Source: Setophaga petechia
Lineage: Eukaryota > Chordata > Aves > Passeriformes > Parulidae
Length of the DNA: 64,000 bases
Direction of reading: 5' to 3'
Assembly: GCA_024362935.1 (NCBI GenBank)
Contig: JANCRA010000017.1
Location: 19,740,001-19,804,000, forward strand
The notes under the pieces were generated by a model. That model did not search any database, was not told the DNA's origin, and worked only from the letters and a program-made list of their open reading frames with translations. Shown here piece by piece: positions 36,647-48,842 of this stretch (the first letter of the stretch is position 1; the number at the start of each line of letters is the position of its first letter). A program made the position numbers and the translations under genes.

Positions 36647-38689
36647 AATCAGCATTCTCTGCTTTACAGCTGTGACTTTCTAAATGCAAGTGGGGCAAGC
36701 ACAGTGGTGTCCCCAGATGTGAAACATCTGCTGTCCTGTCCTGGGCTGAGAGGAGACTCAGAAGTGGAATAGAGAGGGCAAATCTTCTCTTTTATTGTAC
36801 AATGGAAGAGTATTTTTAACGTGTTTGTGTGTAAGGAATAAGTGAAAAACTGATAACTAAGTGGATTCCTAGACTGAGAAAGGGCTGGACAGCAAAGATT
36901 CTTACAGATTTTAATTTGCTTTAAAAGCTGTTCTTTAGACTTTCATTGTACCTGTAGTTTATGAATTTATTTTAGATGGACTTTGGGAGGCCCTGCAGGT
37001 ACCCCAGGAGATGTTTGGGGCACTCAGGTGCTGCAGACACAAAATGGATTGAGGCAGAACCATGCAAGTCTTGGTTTATGAGCACCCAATTCCCACACCC
37101 CAATAGCTCTCCTTTATTCCCATTATTAGATCACAGTCTTATCCTTTATGAGGGCTCTTTCTGCCTTTTCTGAGGCTTTCATAGATGTGCTTTTATTACA
37201 GGAGCATTTAGAATTTAATTTCTGGTAATTGTGGCTCCATATTAACTGCATATACTTTATGTACATGAATAAGTCTCATTATGCCTGTATCTTTTCCCAG
37301 GAGAATTATCCAAGGGACAATATTCACCATGCTCAACTAGGCAAAGCAAACTGATCATTTCTGTGCCAGCAATTCTGAAAAAAATATAAACCCACCAACT
37401 GAAAATCCAGTCTTGAGAAAGCAAATCTTTTAAAAGAAGTTTCAGTCAGCTTTCTTGGAGGCATTATTCTCCTGAAATATCTCACATCAAAATAGAGAAA
37501 AATCAGTTTCATTTTAAAAAAGTGTGGAGGACTGTGGGGTTTGTGTGCACAGGTGTGAGAAGCAGGGAGAGAAGAGAAGAGCAGACAGCTAATTCTTGGT
37601 TTGAACAAGGGTTTTTCTGTGTGCTGAAAGAGTCTGTGTGACCACAAAGGGAATAATTTACAGCCAACTTTGGAGGTTTTTGGGAGGAAAGGATGTATTT
37701 TGGGGAGCTGGGAAGAGAAATCTCTGTATTTTATCAGGATGTATTCCAGCCTGAAGAATGGCATTTTATACAGCATGAAGCTCTGAAGTTCAGAATTCAG
37801 CTATGGCAGAGTTTGGGGCAGATATGAAAAATATGGAATTTCACAAAGGGGTGAGGAGAGCACTGAGAGCAGGACATGAGGGGTTGGTTATGGTTATCAA
37901 CTGCAGCTTGGTTGGGTGATAAGAGAAATGCAGATTGCAGTGGAAGTGTGGTGTGACAGAATGCAAAAATGTCTGCAGTAGTGCAGATGTACAAAACCAA
38001 GCAGAGTTCCTCACTTCATCAGTATTTGCATGCAAATGCAATAAAATACAAGTTAATCTTTAAAGGCATATACCTGTGATTTCCACAGGGCTGCAGCCAA
38101 GCAGGGCACGGATCTGCAGAAGCCTCACAAAGAATACCAAAGAAAATAAGAATTACAATAGAGAGATAATGACTTTTACCATGCTTTAAAGCAGATTGTG
38201 CAGTCCTGCAACACCCACAGGGACAGAGAGGACAGCTGGGAGGAGGAGCAGCAGCAGGTTCTGCAGGGGAGGCTCTCACAGCTGGAACTCCTGTGGGTGA
38301 CAGCAGTGTCACCCTGTGCTGGGGCAGTCCCAGCAGGTTTCTGGGGCTGGAGGATGTTCTTTCCAAGCTCTGGGTCAGAGGTGAGTCCACAACTCTCCCC
38401 CAGTTTGGTTCTTTTAGGTTCTTTTCCCCTCTCTTCCAATGCCTTGGGATTTTTTTGGTTCTTTGCTGGTGCTCCACAGCTCAGGGGCTGGGCAGGGAAT
38501 GCTCACCAGCTGTTCCCATGCAGTGTGTGTGCTCTAGACTGGCAAACCAGAGCAGACCTGTCCTCCTTCCTGCCCTCCAAACCCCCCTGGGACCTCTCAG
38601 AGCCCCGAGGAGCTCTGGGGACCTTGTCCTCACCTGGGCAAGAAGCCTCAGAGCAGATTTTGGGGATTTGGGGTCTCAGGAGAGGTTTC
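36647..38689. other. Unique DNA; possible old LTR remnant near 36,700-36,830
   Basis: At about 36,700-36,830, read on the minus strand, ACAATAAAAGAGAAG is followed by a CTCTCTATTCCACTT-like stretch, which resembles the R/U5 part of an LTR. The evidence is weak. The rest is unique and partly AT-rich, with no recognised gene. Confidence 0.35.
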
Positions 38690-38830
38690 TGCCCTGGAAG
38701 TGCTGCCCAGGCAGGGGCACAGGTGGGGTCTCCATCCCTGGGGATGTTCAGGGGGTTCAGATGTGCTGGACAGGGTCAGGGTCAGGCCCTGGCTGTGCTG
38801 GCCAGGATCTCAGGGGGCTTTCCCACCTTC
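38690..38830 (+). mobile_element. Degenerate CR1 LINE fragment
   Basis: The stretch containing CTGCCCAGG, GGGGTCTCCATCCCTGG and GATGTTCAGG follows the order of the conserved CR1 3' region. It then continues with a diverged GTGCTGGAC...CAGGGGG part. It is older and more diverged than the copies at 18.5 and 59.2 kb. A 247-codon open frame that crosses it (38,198-38,941) is not treated as a gene. Confidence 0.5.
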
Positions 38831-40630
38831 AGCCATTGCAGGATTCCTTTCCCACCTCTGAACATCCACCGAGTTCCCCTGTGGCTGCACAATAATCATC
38901 CACACTCATCACTATCTTTACTTAAAGTCAGTAATTACTAAAAAAAAACACAAAAACTCAGATCAGGCATTTATTTTATCCTAATTTACAGAGAGGCATG
39001 AAGAATCCAGCAGCTGCTCTGGTTATTACTCAGTATACAAAACCTTGTTTCTGTAATTTCATGTAAACCTTTGTGACCTTGTTTTTGTAGAAAGGAAAAT
39101 GAAAAACTTTTTCAAAATTCTGCTCAGAACATAAATGGATTGGCTCATGTTCCATTGCTTCTCTTTTCTTTTGATAATTCCACAGTCCTAGGGACTCTGA
39201 AGTTCTGGGAGCTCCTCTGCTCCAGTTACACCTCGTTGGTACTGGGGGAGGGAGGAGAACCTCCCCCATTTTTTGGATCATCACAAAGAACTCTCTGAAT
39301 TAATTCCAGAGGCTTTCCCCCTTTTGCAGGGGAACAATGAGAATGAGTTTCCCTGGCACTCCCAGCAGGATTCCTGGGCTGCTTGGTTGTTTATTTACCA
39401 CTCCACTGTACAGCACTTACAGTGATATTTTCCATCTGCCCAAAGTGTTTTGGGGAGAGAGACAGAAAGTGAATCCAATACTTACTTCCAAGGCAAAAAT
39501 CGATTTTAACTAGAACCAATGCATTTTTTATTCCTTTGCAGCTCAGGGCTGGCTTGGTATTCATGGTGCTTTTCCTGGTGCAGCCCATGTGCTGAGTTTC
39601 ATTTGCAAAGAGGCGAGCACAGGGAGAAGCAGGAGCAGAGCCCTCCTCCCTCCTGCAAAAAGCAAATTCCTCTTTCTGAGCATTCTGTCTGTCCATCAGC
39701 TGGGAAACCTGCTGCCAGTGAAATCCTCTCCTGATGTCCAGGGCAGCCTGGAGCAGATCTGTAGTTGTTTGGAAGGCAGTTTGAATATAATCAGCAAACA
39801 TCTGCAGTGATTCAAAGGGAAGAGGTAAAGCTTCAGCACAGGGGAGAGTGATCAGAGACCATCAGGTGCAGCAGATGCAAATGTTACCAGAGAGAAGCAA
39901 GGGAGCCAGGCTGCTCTAGGAGGCACAAAGTGCCCAAAGTGCCCAAAGCCAGGGTTTGTTGCCTGCCCTGGCACACAGAGCAGCAGTCAGAGGACTGCAA
40001 TACCCTACAGGAGAAATTCAAATGACAACGCTCAGTTCCAGCTTGGTGGGAAATGTTTGGTTTCACTCACTTCTAATCCAATGGATTTACTAAATGCCAA
40101 TCTATTGATTCACTCACTGCTGAGTGTGGGTGCAATTTTCCATGGTATCCACTCAGTGAACATTGATGAACACTGTAATTGTCCTCGTGCTGATAACCCA
40201 CCCCTAAAATCAGAATTTGGCACCCTTGTGCTCTGGCTGTGGAAGGAGAACCATTCACACTCACACAGAGATGCCTGTAATGTGCATTTTGTTCATTTGT
40301 TCAAGCACATCACACCCCAGATATCCAGCTTTTATTTGCTTTTGCATTTTCAGGGCAGCAGAGACTGAATCTGCATGGGAATGCCTGTTTATTTTAGTTT
40401 GGACTTTCTTCCTTGGAGGTACAGTGGGTTTTTAGTGGAGTTAAGTGGAGTTTTTAAGTTTTCAGTGGGCTTTTAGTGGAGTTAAGTGACTTTCCCCGAG
40501 GTGTGAGAGTTGGTAGGGAGCCACAAAATAAAGAGCTGAGGCAGGATTTTGTGGCTCCCAGTTTGTGCTGCCATCACCAGCCCTGCTCTCAGCACTCCTG
40601 TGCTCCACAGAGCTTCCCTGGCTGACACCA
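38831..40630. other. Unique noncoding DNA
   Basis: No gene is recognised. A short two-copy repeat containing TTTTAGTGGAGTTAAGTG lies at 40,426-40,492. The remaining sequence is unique and of mixed composition. Confidence 0.5.
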
Positions 40631-41016
40631 GGGGCAGAGGTGACATTTTTGGGGTGTTGTGTGCGGCCATGGAGCTCACACAGAGGTGACATTTTTGGGG
40701 TGCAGTTTTTGGCCATAGAGCTCACACAAAGGTGACATTTTTGGGGTGCAGTTTGTGGTCATGGGGCTCACACAAAGGTGACATTTTTGGGGTGCTGTGT
40801 GTGGCCATAGAGCTCACACAGAGGTGACATTTTTGGGGTGCAGTTTGTGGCCATGGGGCTCACACAGAGGTGACATTTGGGGTGCTGTGTGTGGTCATGG
40901 GGCTCACACAGAGGTGACATTTTTGGGGTGCAGTTTGTGGCCATGGGGCTCACACAGAGGTGACATTTTTGGGGTGCAGTTTGTGGCCATGGGGCTCACA
41001 CAGAGGTGACATTTGG
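40631..41016. repeat. 46-bp minisatellite, about 8.4 copies
   Basis: Units start at about 40631, 40677, 40723, 40769, 40815, 40861, 40905, 40951 and 40997. They share CACACAGAGGTGACATTTTT and GGGGTGCAGTTTGTGG, with GTGCTGTGTGTGG as a variant of the second part. The unit at 40861 is 44 bp, having lost two T. The last is partial. The two variants of the second half do not strictly alternate. Confidence 0.95.
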
Positions 41017-42365
41017 TCAGAGTGTCCACAGCCCCTGTGTTTCCTCCTCCTGCTCCTCCCACTCTGCACACAAGCACACCTGTCCTGTGAGGATCTCAGC
41101 AGACTGACCAGCAGTGAGCAGCCAGAGCAGATCACTGACCAAACCCCTCTGTCAGCTCAGCAGCCAATCCAAACACCAGGAGCTTCACTGGGATGGGGTC
41201 ATGGAGAAATGAAAATGCTGATTTCATGATACTGCCGTGAGCTAAAGGAAAATAATTGAAATGCTGAGCAGGAATTATGTCAATTCACCTCCCTTTCCAC
41301 TGTCCTCCTTTTAACTTCCTTTTGTCTTAACTCTATCTCACATATTTTTCTCATTTTATTCGTGTTCCGATGATCTTTCTTCAAGACCAGTTTTTGTATG
41401 CATAGTAATACCCACTCTTCCCATACACATCAAGATGCCACTTTTATTCCTCTTATTAATGATTCTTCTCTGTTCTGGCTTTAAATTTTAAACACCAAAA
41501 GATTTTGGAAGTCTCAAAAATCTTACTGCTTAATAGTTCATATTTAACTCATGTTAAACTGCTTTTATCTTGCAAATGCCAGTTCTTCTGACTCGTTTAT
41601 CTCCCTTTAGACTTCATGATCAGTTTGTTAATCGTGAAGTAGAGAACTGCAAATGTTTAGAAATATATTTCCAGTACAAATGAAAATTCACATGGCTGGA
41701 AGGTGTTAATAGAGAAAAAAGCCAGAACTTCTGGAAGATTCAGGTCACTCCTCTAATCCAGGAGTAAGATTCACATTAGGGCCTGAAAAGCAAATTCCAC
41801 TACTGACTGACATTTCTTTTTCCTGGAAAACAAAGTTTTGGAAACCTTTAATTCCCCACTGAAATAAAAATGGAGCCACTTAATAGTTTTCAGAAAGGAG
41901 GAATGTTATTATGAAGTTTATATTGGGTGTTTGCTTGTGGGTCTCAGATTCCATATCAAAATATTTTCATTCCCCAGCACTTTGAATAAAGCAGAACAGG
42001 AGCTCAAGTGCTGTCACAGACCCGTCTGGAAAGGGGCCTGCAGCAGCTTTTGGTTCAGAATTCCAGCCCAGCCCTTTGCTGGTGGTTTCACTGGCTTTCC
42101 TGAACAATTGCTGCATTGTAGGTAATGGTTTGAGACCAGTGAGCCAAATCCTGCCTGCCTTTCTCTTCAGTTTCACTGGGAGTTCACAAGCAAAGCATCA
42201 GAGCTCAGCAAATGGCACACGGTGCCCCTTGAGCTAAAGGGAGAGTTTTGGGTAGGTGGAATGCAATTATGAGGCTGGAATCCATCCAGGCTGCAGGCAG
42301 GAGCTGTGAGCCTGCCAGGTGCCTTTGGAAGGGCTCAAAGCTGTCCCCAAAGCAGAGGGAAAAGA
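41017..42365. other. Unique noncoding DNA
   Basis: A pyrimidine-rich + strand stretch at 41,280-41,400 is followed by AT-rich unique DNA. I see no exon or known repeat. Confidence 0.5.
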
Positions 42366-43327
42366 GCATTGGGCTGGGAATTCCCTGTGCTCTGCTTCCA
42401 GGGGCATTGGAATGAGAACTCCCTGTGCTCTACTTCCAGAGGCATTGGGATGAGAATTCCCTGTGCTCTACTTCCAGGGGCATTGGGATGAGAATTCCAG
42501 GGACATTGGGCTGAGAATTCCCTGTGCTCTGTTCCCAGGAGAATTGGGCTGAGAATTCCAAGTACAGTCGGCTGGGAATTCCCTGAGCTGTCCTTCCAGG
42601 GGCATTGGGATGAGAATTCCCTGTGCTCTGTTCCCAGGGGTATGGGGCTGAGAACTCCAGGTACAGTTGGCTGAGAATTCCCTGTGTTCTGCTTCCAGGA
42701 GCTTTGGGATGAGAATTCCAGGAGCACTGGGCTGAGAATTCCAGGTACACTGGGCTGAGCATTCCAGGAGAATTGGGCTGAGAATTCCAGAAGCATTGAG
42801 CTGGGAATTCCCTGTGCTCTGCTTCCAGGAGCTTTGGACTGAGAATTCCAGGGGCATTGGGCTGAGAATTCCCTGTGTTCTGCTCTCAGGGACATTGGGC
42901 TGAGAATTCCCTGTTATGTGCTTCCAGGAGTTTTGGGCTGAGAATTCCAGGTACACTGGGCTGAGAACTCCCTGTGCTCTGTTCCCAGGGGAATTGGGCT
43001 GAGAATTCCAAGTACAGTCGGCTGGAAATTCCCTGTACTCTGCTTCCAGGGGCATTGGAATGAGAATTCCCTGTGCTCTGCTCTCAGGGACATTGGGCTG
43101 AGAATTCCCTGTTTTCTGCTTCCAGGAGTTTTGGGCTGAGAATTCCAGGTACACTGGGCTGAGAACTCCCTGTGCTCTGCTCCCAGGTAGATGCATTGGG
43201 AATTCCCTGGGCTCTGCTCCCAGGTAGGTGCATTGGGAATTCCCTGGGCTCTGCTCCCAGGTGCATTGGGAATTCCCTGTGCTCTGCTCCCAGGTGCATT
43301 GGGAATTCCCTGTGCTCTGCCCCCAGG
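42366..43327. repeat. Minisatellite of about 32 mixed 22/37-bp units with higher-order blocks
   Basis: The array is built from a short unit (GGCATTGGGCTGAGAATTCC and relatives, about 22 bp) and a long form that adds CTGTGCTCTGCTTCCAG (about 37 bp). Roughly 32 AATTCC-type cores can be counted. The order of forms repeats: 42,851-42,990 recurs at 43,049-43,188, and 42,531-42,600 recurs at 42,981-43,050. The last four units (43,190-43,327) are a separate, more uniform subarray with CAGGTGCATTGGG. Minus-strand open frames of up to 303 codons through it are repeat artefacts. Confidence 0.95.
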
Positions 43328-44954
43328 TGCAGAGGCAAGGGGGAAGCTGAGGAAGAGGAGGAGCTGCTTTGCAGAGCACTCAGAGGAAGGCAGGGAGTGC
43401 CAAAGGTGGCAGAAAACCCCGGGCAGTGTCAGAACCCAGAATTTGTGCCTGTTCAGGTGAACACCAGCAGGGTCACAAAGGCAATAAAACTCCTGGGAGC
43501 TGTGGGTTATGGAGCAGCCCTCTGCAGGAAATGCAAAGGGAGAGCAAATTAAGGTGCAGAGACCTCATCCAAATCCAATTTTCTGAAGCATTAGAACTGC
43601 CTAAACAGAACTCTGTGACTGGTTATTAAATGATGAGGAGTCCTTTATTGCCTCTCCCCACCTGCCTGGAGCCCAGAAATTCCTTTTGGCAAACAGGACC
43701 CAGGCAGAGCTGGGTTCAAACTGAGCCTTTCCTTTGGTTCTACTCTACTGGAAGGAATAAGGAGAGATTTTTGATGCTCCTGCTCAGTCCCCAGATGGAT
43801 ATAGCAGTAATTAGAAAGGATTTCTCTGCTCTTTTCCCCCCTTTACCAGTTCAGATTTTCTAGACAATCACTTTCTCTGGAGATTCAAGTGACAGACTGT
43901 GTTTAAGTTAGGAAACAACACGTCAGAAATAGCTACTGGTTGCTGGATTGGCAGTGTTGGACTCCAAGAAGCCTCACAAAAATATGGCAGAAATTGGAAA
44001 AACTTTAACTTTTTAATCAGTTTTCTTCCTGGCCCTTCTTTCTTTCAGTTAAGTGATGTTTTGAAAGTCCTGGCTGTTTTAATTTGTATGTTGAAATGAT
44101 ATGTTATTAAAAATGCTTCTGTATTTTTTCCCCTTCCTTTTTAATTTTAAAGTATTTTCCTGAAGTTAAAATTAGTTCAGGGACTGTTAAGAACAGCAAT
44201 GATGCACTGTTTGGCATTTTTTTGGCCAACATACTTCAATAAGATATGTTTTACTGATTAGATACATGTACAGGAAAACTAAATGACATTTTCTTAATCA
44301 GATTGTCAAAAATATGGGCAAAACTGACACATAACCCCAAAATTCAGACATGTGTGTAACCAAGATATTCTTTGGAACCAAAAACCCCCAAAAGATCAAA
44401 AAAGCCTATTGAATTCTTTAAGAAACTGTAATTAACTTCTGTAATAAATGTTCCTTCTAAATGGCTACACAGGGTGGCATCTTCTGAGAACGGAATATGA
44501 AATAATCTTAAGGCAATTACAAAGGACTTTTTGATTTACAAAATTTAGTATAATTACGTGATTTTCTTTTGTGTGCAAGCAGCCTTGGCATTGAACTCCC
44601 ACAAAGTGATGAGTCATATGGAGCTGGTTGTCTCCTTGAGAATAGCAAGAAGAAAGTGAAAATCATCTTTGGAATTCAAGAGCCCGGGAGCGCCGGGCAT
44701 GAATCGAATTTTGCAGAGGAACCCATGGCACAGAGTTCCCCTGGTGCTTGGAGAAGGTGAGCTCTGGAGCCCTGGCAGGGTGTGCAGGGTGTGCAGGGGT
44801 GGAATCTCCTTCCCTGAGGTCTGGGGATGCTCTCAAGCCCCAGCAGAGCTGACTCCACCGAGGGTTTCATTTCCCTGCTCGTAGTGGAGCCCTGAAAATG
44901 TTAAAGATAGAACTCTAAAATGCCAGGCTTTGTGTTTTCTCAGATCACTGCACC
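43328..44954. other. Unique noncoding DNA
   Basis: GC-richer for the first 200 bases, then AT-rich. A small GC patch with three or four CpGs lies at 44,682-44,710 (AGCCCGGGAGCGCCGGGC), and an AP-1-like ATGAGTCAT lies near 44,609. No gene is recognised. Confidence 0.5.
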
Positions 44955-45284
44955 TGTGTAAGCAGTATGATAAATGATATAATTGTTAGATGTGATGATT
45001 GTTTAGTAATTAAGTATAATTATTATATAACCATAAGAAGAACCATGAGAAAGTATGTTGGAAATTTAACGGGGGCTATGTTTAGCTGAAATCTATGTAT
45101 ACAACAGAACAATGTCAGTTTAATAATTAACATGAAAGTTATGTAAGGATAGAGTATAAAACACCTTCACCTCGAATGTATGGTCAGAATCAGATTTGGG
45201 TTGTAATACCCCAATTCCCAGAGCTCTTAATAAAAAAACACCACATGGAATCACTCCATGATTCTGTGTTTTTGAGCACTAACA
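44955..45284 (+). mobile_element. Solo LTR-like element on the + strand
   Basis: About 330 bp starting TGTGTAAGC and ending in CTAACA. It has an AT-rich upstream part, a TATA-like GAGTATAAAAC (about 45,153) and AATAAA at 45229-45234, followed by a short tail, which is the order of U3, R and U5 in a retroviral LTR. The pentamer CTGCA lies two bases before the left end and directly after the right end and may be the target duplication, but the boundaries are uncertain by a few bases. It belongs to a different family from the five minus-strand LTRs. Confidence 0.6.
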
Positions 45285-46479
45285 CTGCAGGAGCTGGGAG
45301 AGCCTGCTTGGCTTTACCTGCCCTGGGAGGTGGCTGTGGTGTGGGCACTGTGCAGGTTCCTCCTATTGGACTTGGTGAAAACAGAGAAATTCAGTGTACT
45401 GAGTGCCTGTGTGGGCACAGCAATGGGTGCTACAGGACATGCAGGCACAGTGACCCAGCCAAATCCAGGGTTAATGGCTGAGTCTGCACCCTTGGACAGA
45501 AAACTGCTCATCTCAGGGATCTTAGCCCACAAAACCTTTTGAATTACATGCCATTTTTGTCTGCACCCAAAAATTATTACTAAATTGCTTACAAATAATC
45601 TTAGTAATTTCTACTGGTTTTTTCAAAGTCCTTTTTACTGCTAAATTTATGGCTGAAAGGTGCTTTGCCACATTGTGAGAATGAAGTGTTCCACCAAGAG
45701 CAGGGATTCAGTTGTAAAAAGACACTTTGGATAAAGCAGTGCCTTCTGTATTTTTTCAGAACTGCAAATATTTTTTCACAGGTTTTGTTTTATATAAACT
45801 ATAATTAGAATTAAGTTCTTTTAATTGAAGTTCCTTTAAAACACACAGTCAGATGTCAGTGATGCCCAGTGACAGGATGAGCAGCAGTGGGCACAAACCA
45901 TGATGCAGGAAATCTAATTTAAATACAGGAAAATCACCTTTTTGGTAGTTAAGGTGGTACCATAGGTTTGGGACAGGCTGAGAAAGGGAATTCTTGGAGA
46001 AAGTAAAGACCAGACTGGCCCAAGGGCCTTGAGTGGAGCCTGCTCTGAGCAGGGGTGGGAGCAGCTGAGCTCAGGAGCTTCCACCCCAGGGATTCTCAGA
46101 TAAATATTAACAGCAAAAGGGATTGTTCCCTGTTTTCAGAGAAGGAAGTTCTAATTAATGCACCCTTTTCAAAATGAGTTATGCCCCTGCTAACACAGTC
46201 CTTAGAGCAGGAATCTATATTATAACTCATTTTTTTCCCCTGGATTCTGACTCTGGCAAGAACTTGTTGTGCCATCTCTCTTCATTAAGAGATCCATGAC
46301 ATGTTCACAGGAGCAAACCAGGGCCCTTGCAGGACATATGCCATGTGACTGGAGAGGCATTAAAGGATAATCAAGCATGTTAAACAATAATTTGATTTAT
46401 TCTGTATTTGCTTTATATGGGGACATAAAAACTGCCTCATGCCTAATTCATTTCCAGGCAGCCTCTTGCCATGGCACAG
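45285..46479. other. Unique noncoding DNA
   Basis: No gene or recognisable repeat is seen between the + strand LTR and the 25-bp minisatellite. Composition is mixed and mostly AT-rich. Confidence 0.5.
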
Positions 46480-47438
46480 GTGTGGGGAGGCAGTGACAGT
46501 GCAGATGTTGGGAGGCAGTGACAGTGCAGATGTTGGGAGGCAGTGACAATGCAGATGTTGGGAGGCAATGACAGTGCAGATGTTGGCACACAGTGACAGT
46601 GCAGATGTTGGCACACAGTGACAATGCAGATGTTGGCACACAGTGACAATGCAGATGTTGGGCAGTGACAGTGCAGATGTTGGGAGGCAGTGACACAGTG
46701 CAGATGTTGGGAGGCAGTGACAGTGCAGATGTTGGGAGGCAGTGACAGTGCAGATGTTGGACACACAGTGACAGTGCAGATGTTGGGAGGCAGTGACAGT
46801 GCAGATGTTGGGCACACAGTGACAATGCAGATGTTGGGAGGCAGTGACAGTGCAGATGTTGGGAGGCAGTGACAATGCAGATGTTGGGCACACAATGACA
46901 ATGCAGATGTTGACACACAGTGACAGTGCAGGTGTTGGGGAAACAATGACAATGCAGATGTTGGACAGGCAATGACAATGCAGATGTTGGGCACACAGTG
47001 ACAGTGCAGGTGTTGGGCACTCAGTGACAGTGCAGATGTTGGCACACAGTGACAGTGCAGATGTTGGCACTCAGTGACAGTGCAGATGTTGGGCAGTGAC
47101 AGTGCAGATGTTGGGTGGCAGTGACACAATGCAGATGTTGGGCAGGCAGTGACAGTGCAGATGTTGGCACACAGTGACAGTGCAGATGTTGGGCAGGCAG
47201 TGACAATGCAGATGTTGGCAGGCAGTGACAGTGCAGATGTTGGGCACACAGTGACAGTGCAGATGTTGGGCAGGCAGTGACAGTGCAGATGTTGGCAGGC
47301 AGTGACAGTGCAGATGTTGGCAGGCAGTGACAGTGCAGATGTTGGACAGGCAATGACAATGCAGATGTTGGCACACAGTGACAGTGCAGATGTTGGGAGG
47401 CAGTGACACAATGCAGATGTTGGCAGGCAGTGACAATG
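46480..47438. repeat. 25-bp minisatellite, about 38 units
   Basis: The core CAGTGACAGTGCAGATGTTGG repeats about 38 times with spacers GGAGG, GCACA, GGCAGG or none, giving units of about 19-27 bp centred on 25. ACAGTG alternates with ACAATG in the core. Because unit lengths vary around a number that is not a multiple of three and the minus strand has no stop in any phase, several minus-strand frames stay open for 120-364 codons and read repeated HCHC...TSAL. I see no evidence that these are genes. Confidence 0.96.
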
Positions 47439-48487
47439 CTGAGCTCTGCTCTGGCTGGCACAGAAAGGCTCAGCCAGCTCAGCAAAGCATCCACCACAGC
47501 AAGAGCACAAACACATCTGGCCTTGAGTGCTTCTCACATCTCCTGCTCAGAGGTTGACCAGCACAAAGAGAAGTGCTGAAACACAGCACAGCACAGTTAG
47601 CTAGGAGAGGGGAAAAAAAACAAATTAAATTTTGCTTCAATATTTTGGTTTTTTCCCTAATTTGTTTTTTCCCATATTTATTTTTCCCAAATAACAAATA
47701 AAACTAACTTATCATAGGCAGAAACCTTTAAAAAATGTGGTAATTATCCTTTCACTTTGCTCTGCATGAGGGTGGTTGCTTGAAGACATGAAAATTTTAT
47801 GATAGACCTAAAGTCAACAATTTTTTTTTTTTGTCTGAAGCAGGTAAAGATTTATTCTGATTGTGCAGATAGTGAAGGTTCTGCTCACTGAAAATGGAAA
47901 TATAAAGTTAAATAGATGAAAAGTTAAATGCAAACTTTATAATAACTCCAAAAAGGCGATTTTCCATTTCTTTGTTAACACATATTCTAATTTAGATGGC
48001 TGGAGTGTTGTGAGTAATCCATTGCTATGAAACATCATTTATAAAACACCACTTAACACATCTTGTGTGAAGTATCTATTATTAGCAGATTGTTGATTTC
48101 TAAAGAGCAGAAAAAACCATCAAAGGTAGAGGTGAGATAAAGGATGAAATTTCACTTTTCTAAGTAGTTTTTAAGGAGGCAAAACAAACCACGGAAACTT
48201 TTAGCAATTATTATTCTTAATGGAATGCCATTATTTCAGAAATTCTTAAGGGGATAACTCTGGAGGTCAGGTTTAGAAACACACAGAAGCAGCAGCACGG
48301 ATATGAAAAATAAAATGTCCCATCTGAGAGCTCCTGCAGCACTGCTTTGGCACAGAATCAGCCTCCTCAAACCTCCTCAAAGCTCCTCCTGAAGCAGCAC
48401 CAAACACACACCCATCCCAAGGTCACCCACACACACCCATCCCACGGGATCCCCCCTGGGCTGGGCCTTGGAGAGCCTGGAATGGGA
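47439..48487. other. Unique noncoding DNA
   Basis: AT-rich unique sequence with a T-run near 47,820-47,832. A CACCCA-rich stretch lies at 48,400-48,450. No gene is seen. Confidence 0.5.
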
Positions 48488-48800
48488 GAGGAGCAGAGCC
48501 CCCACCCCAGAGCCCTCAGAGCCAAGGCTGCCCTGCACTGGCACTCCAGAGTCTTCCTTTTGCTGCCCACTTTTATATTTTATTTAATTTTTTACAATTT
48601 CCAGGCTGTTTTTGGGGTTTTTTCCTGGGGTAGGGAGTGCAGGAGAGGAGCAGAGCCCCCACTCCCAGAGCCCTCAGAGCCAAGGCTGCCCTGCACTTGC
48701 ATTTCAGTCTTCCTTTTGCTGCCTACTTTTATATTTTATTTAATTCTTTACAAATTCCAGGTTGTTTTTTGGGTTTTTTCCTGGGGTGGGGAGTGCAGGA
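48488..48800. repeat. 157-bp tandem duplication
   Basis: Two copies, 48488-48644 and 48645-48800, both run from GAGGAGCAGAGCCCCCAC through a T-rich middle (TTATATTTTATTTAATT) to GGGAGTGCAGGA. They differ at scattered positions and by a few small indels, so the duplication is moderately old. Confidence 0.93.
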
Positions 48801-48842
48801 AGCCAAAATGTTCCTAAATGGGGGCAAACCCAGGTGGGCAGG

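Noticed and set aside
36700..36830. Old LTR remnant on the minus strand
   Set aside because: Only an AATAAA and a CT-rich tail resemble an LTR; no ends or target duplication could be found, so it is mentioned only within the stretch description.
38198..38941. 247-codon + strand open frame
   Set aside because: It lies in GC-rich DNA that includes a degenerate CR1 fragment, overlaps other open phases, and shows no recognisable domain.
40631..41016. CRISPR-like array
   Set aside because: Units are head to tail without unique spacers, and the genome is vertebrate. The same holds for the other arrays.
42335..43379. Minus-strand open frames of 186 and 303 codons
   Set aside because: They consist of translated minisatellite units (for example QSTGNSQ) and continue only a short way into flanking DNA.
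46443..47537. 364-codon minus-strand open frame and its neighbours of 120-236 codons
   Set aside because: They run through the 25-bp minisatellite, whose units have no stop in any minus-strand phase. The proteins are monotonous repeats without a domain, splice sites or promoter.
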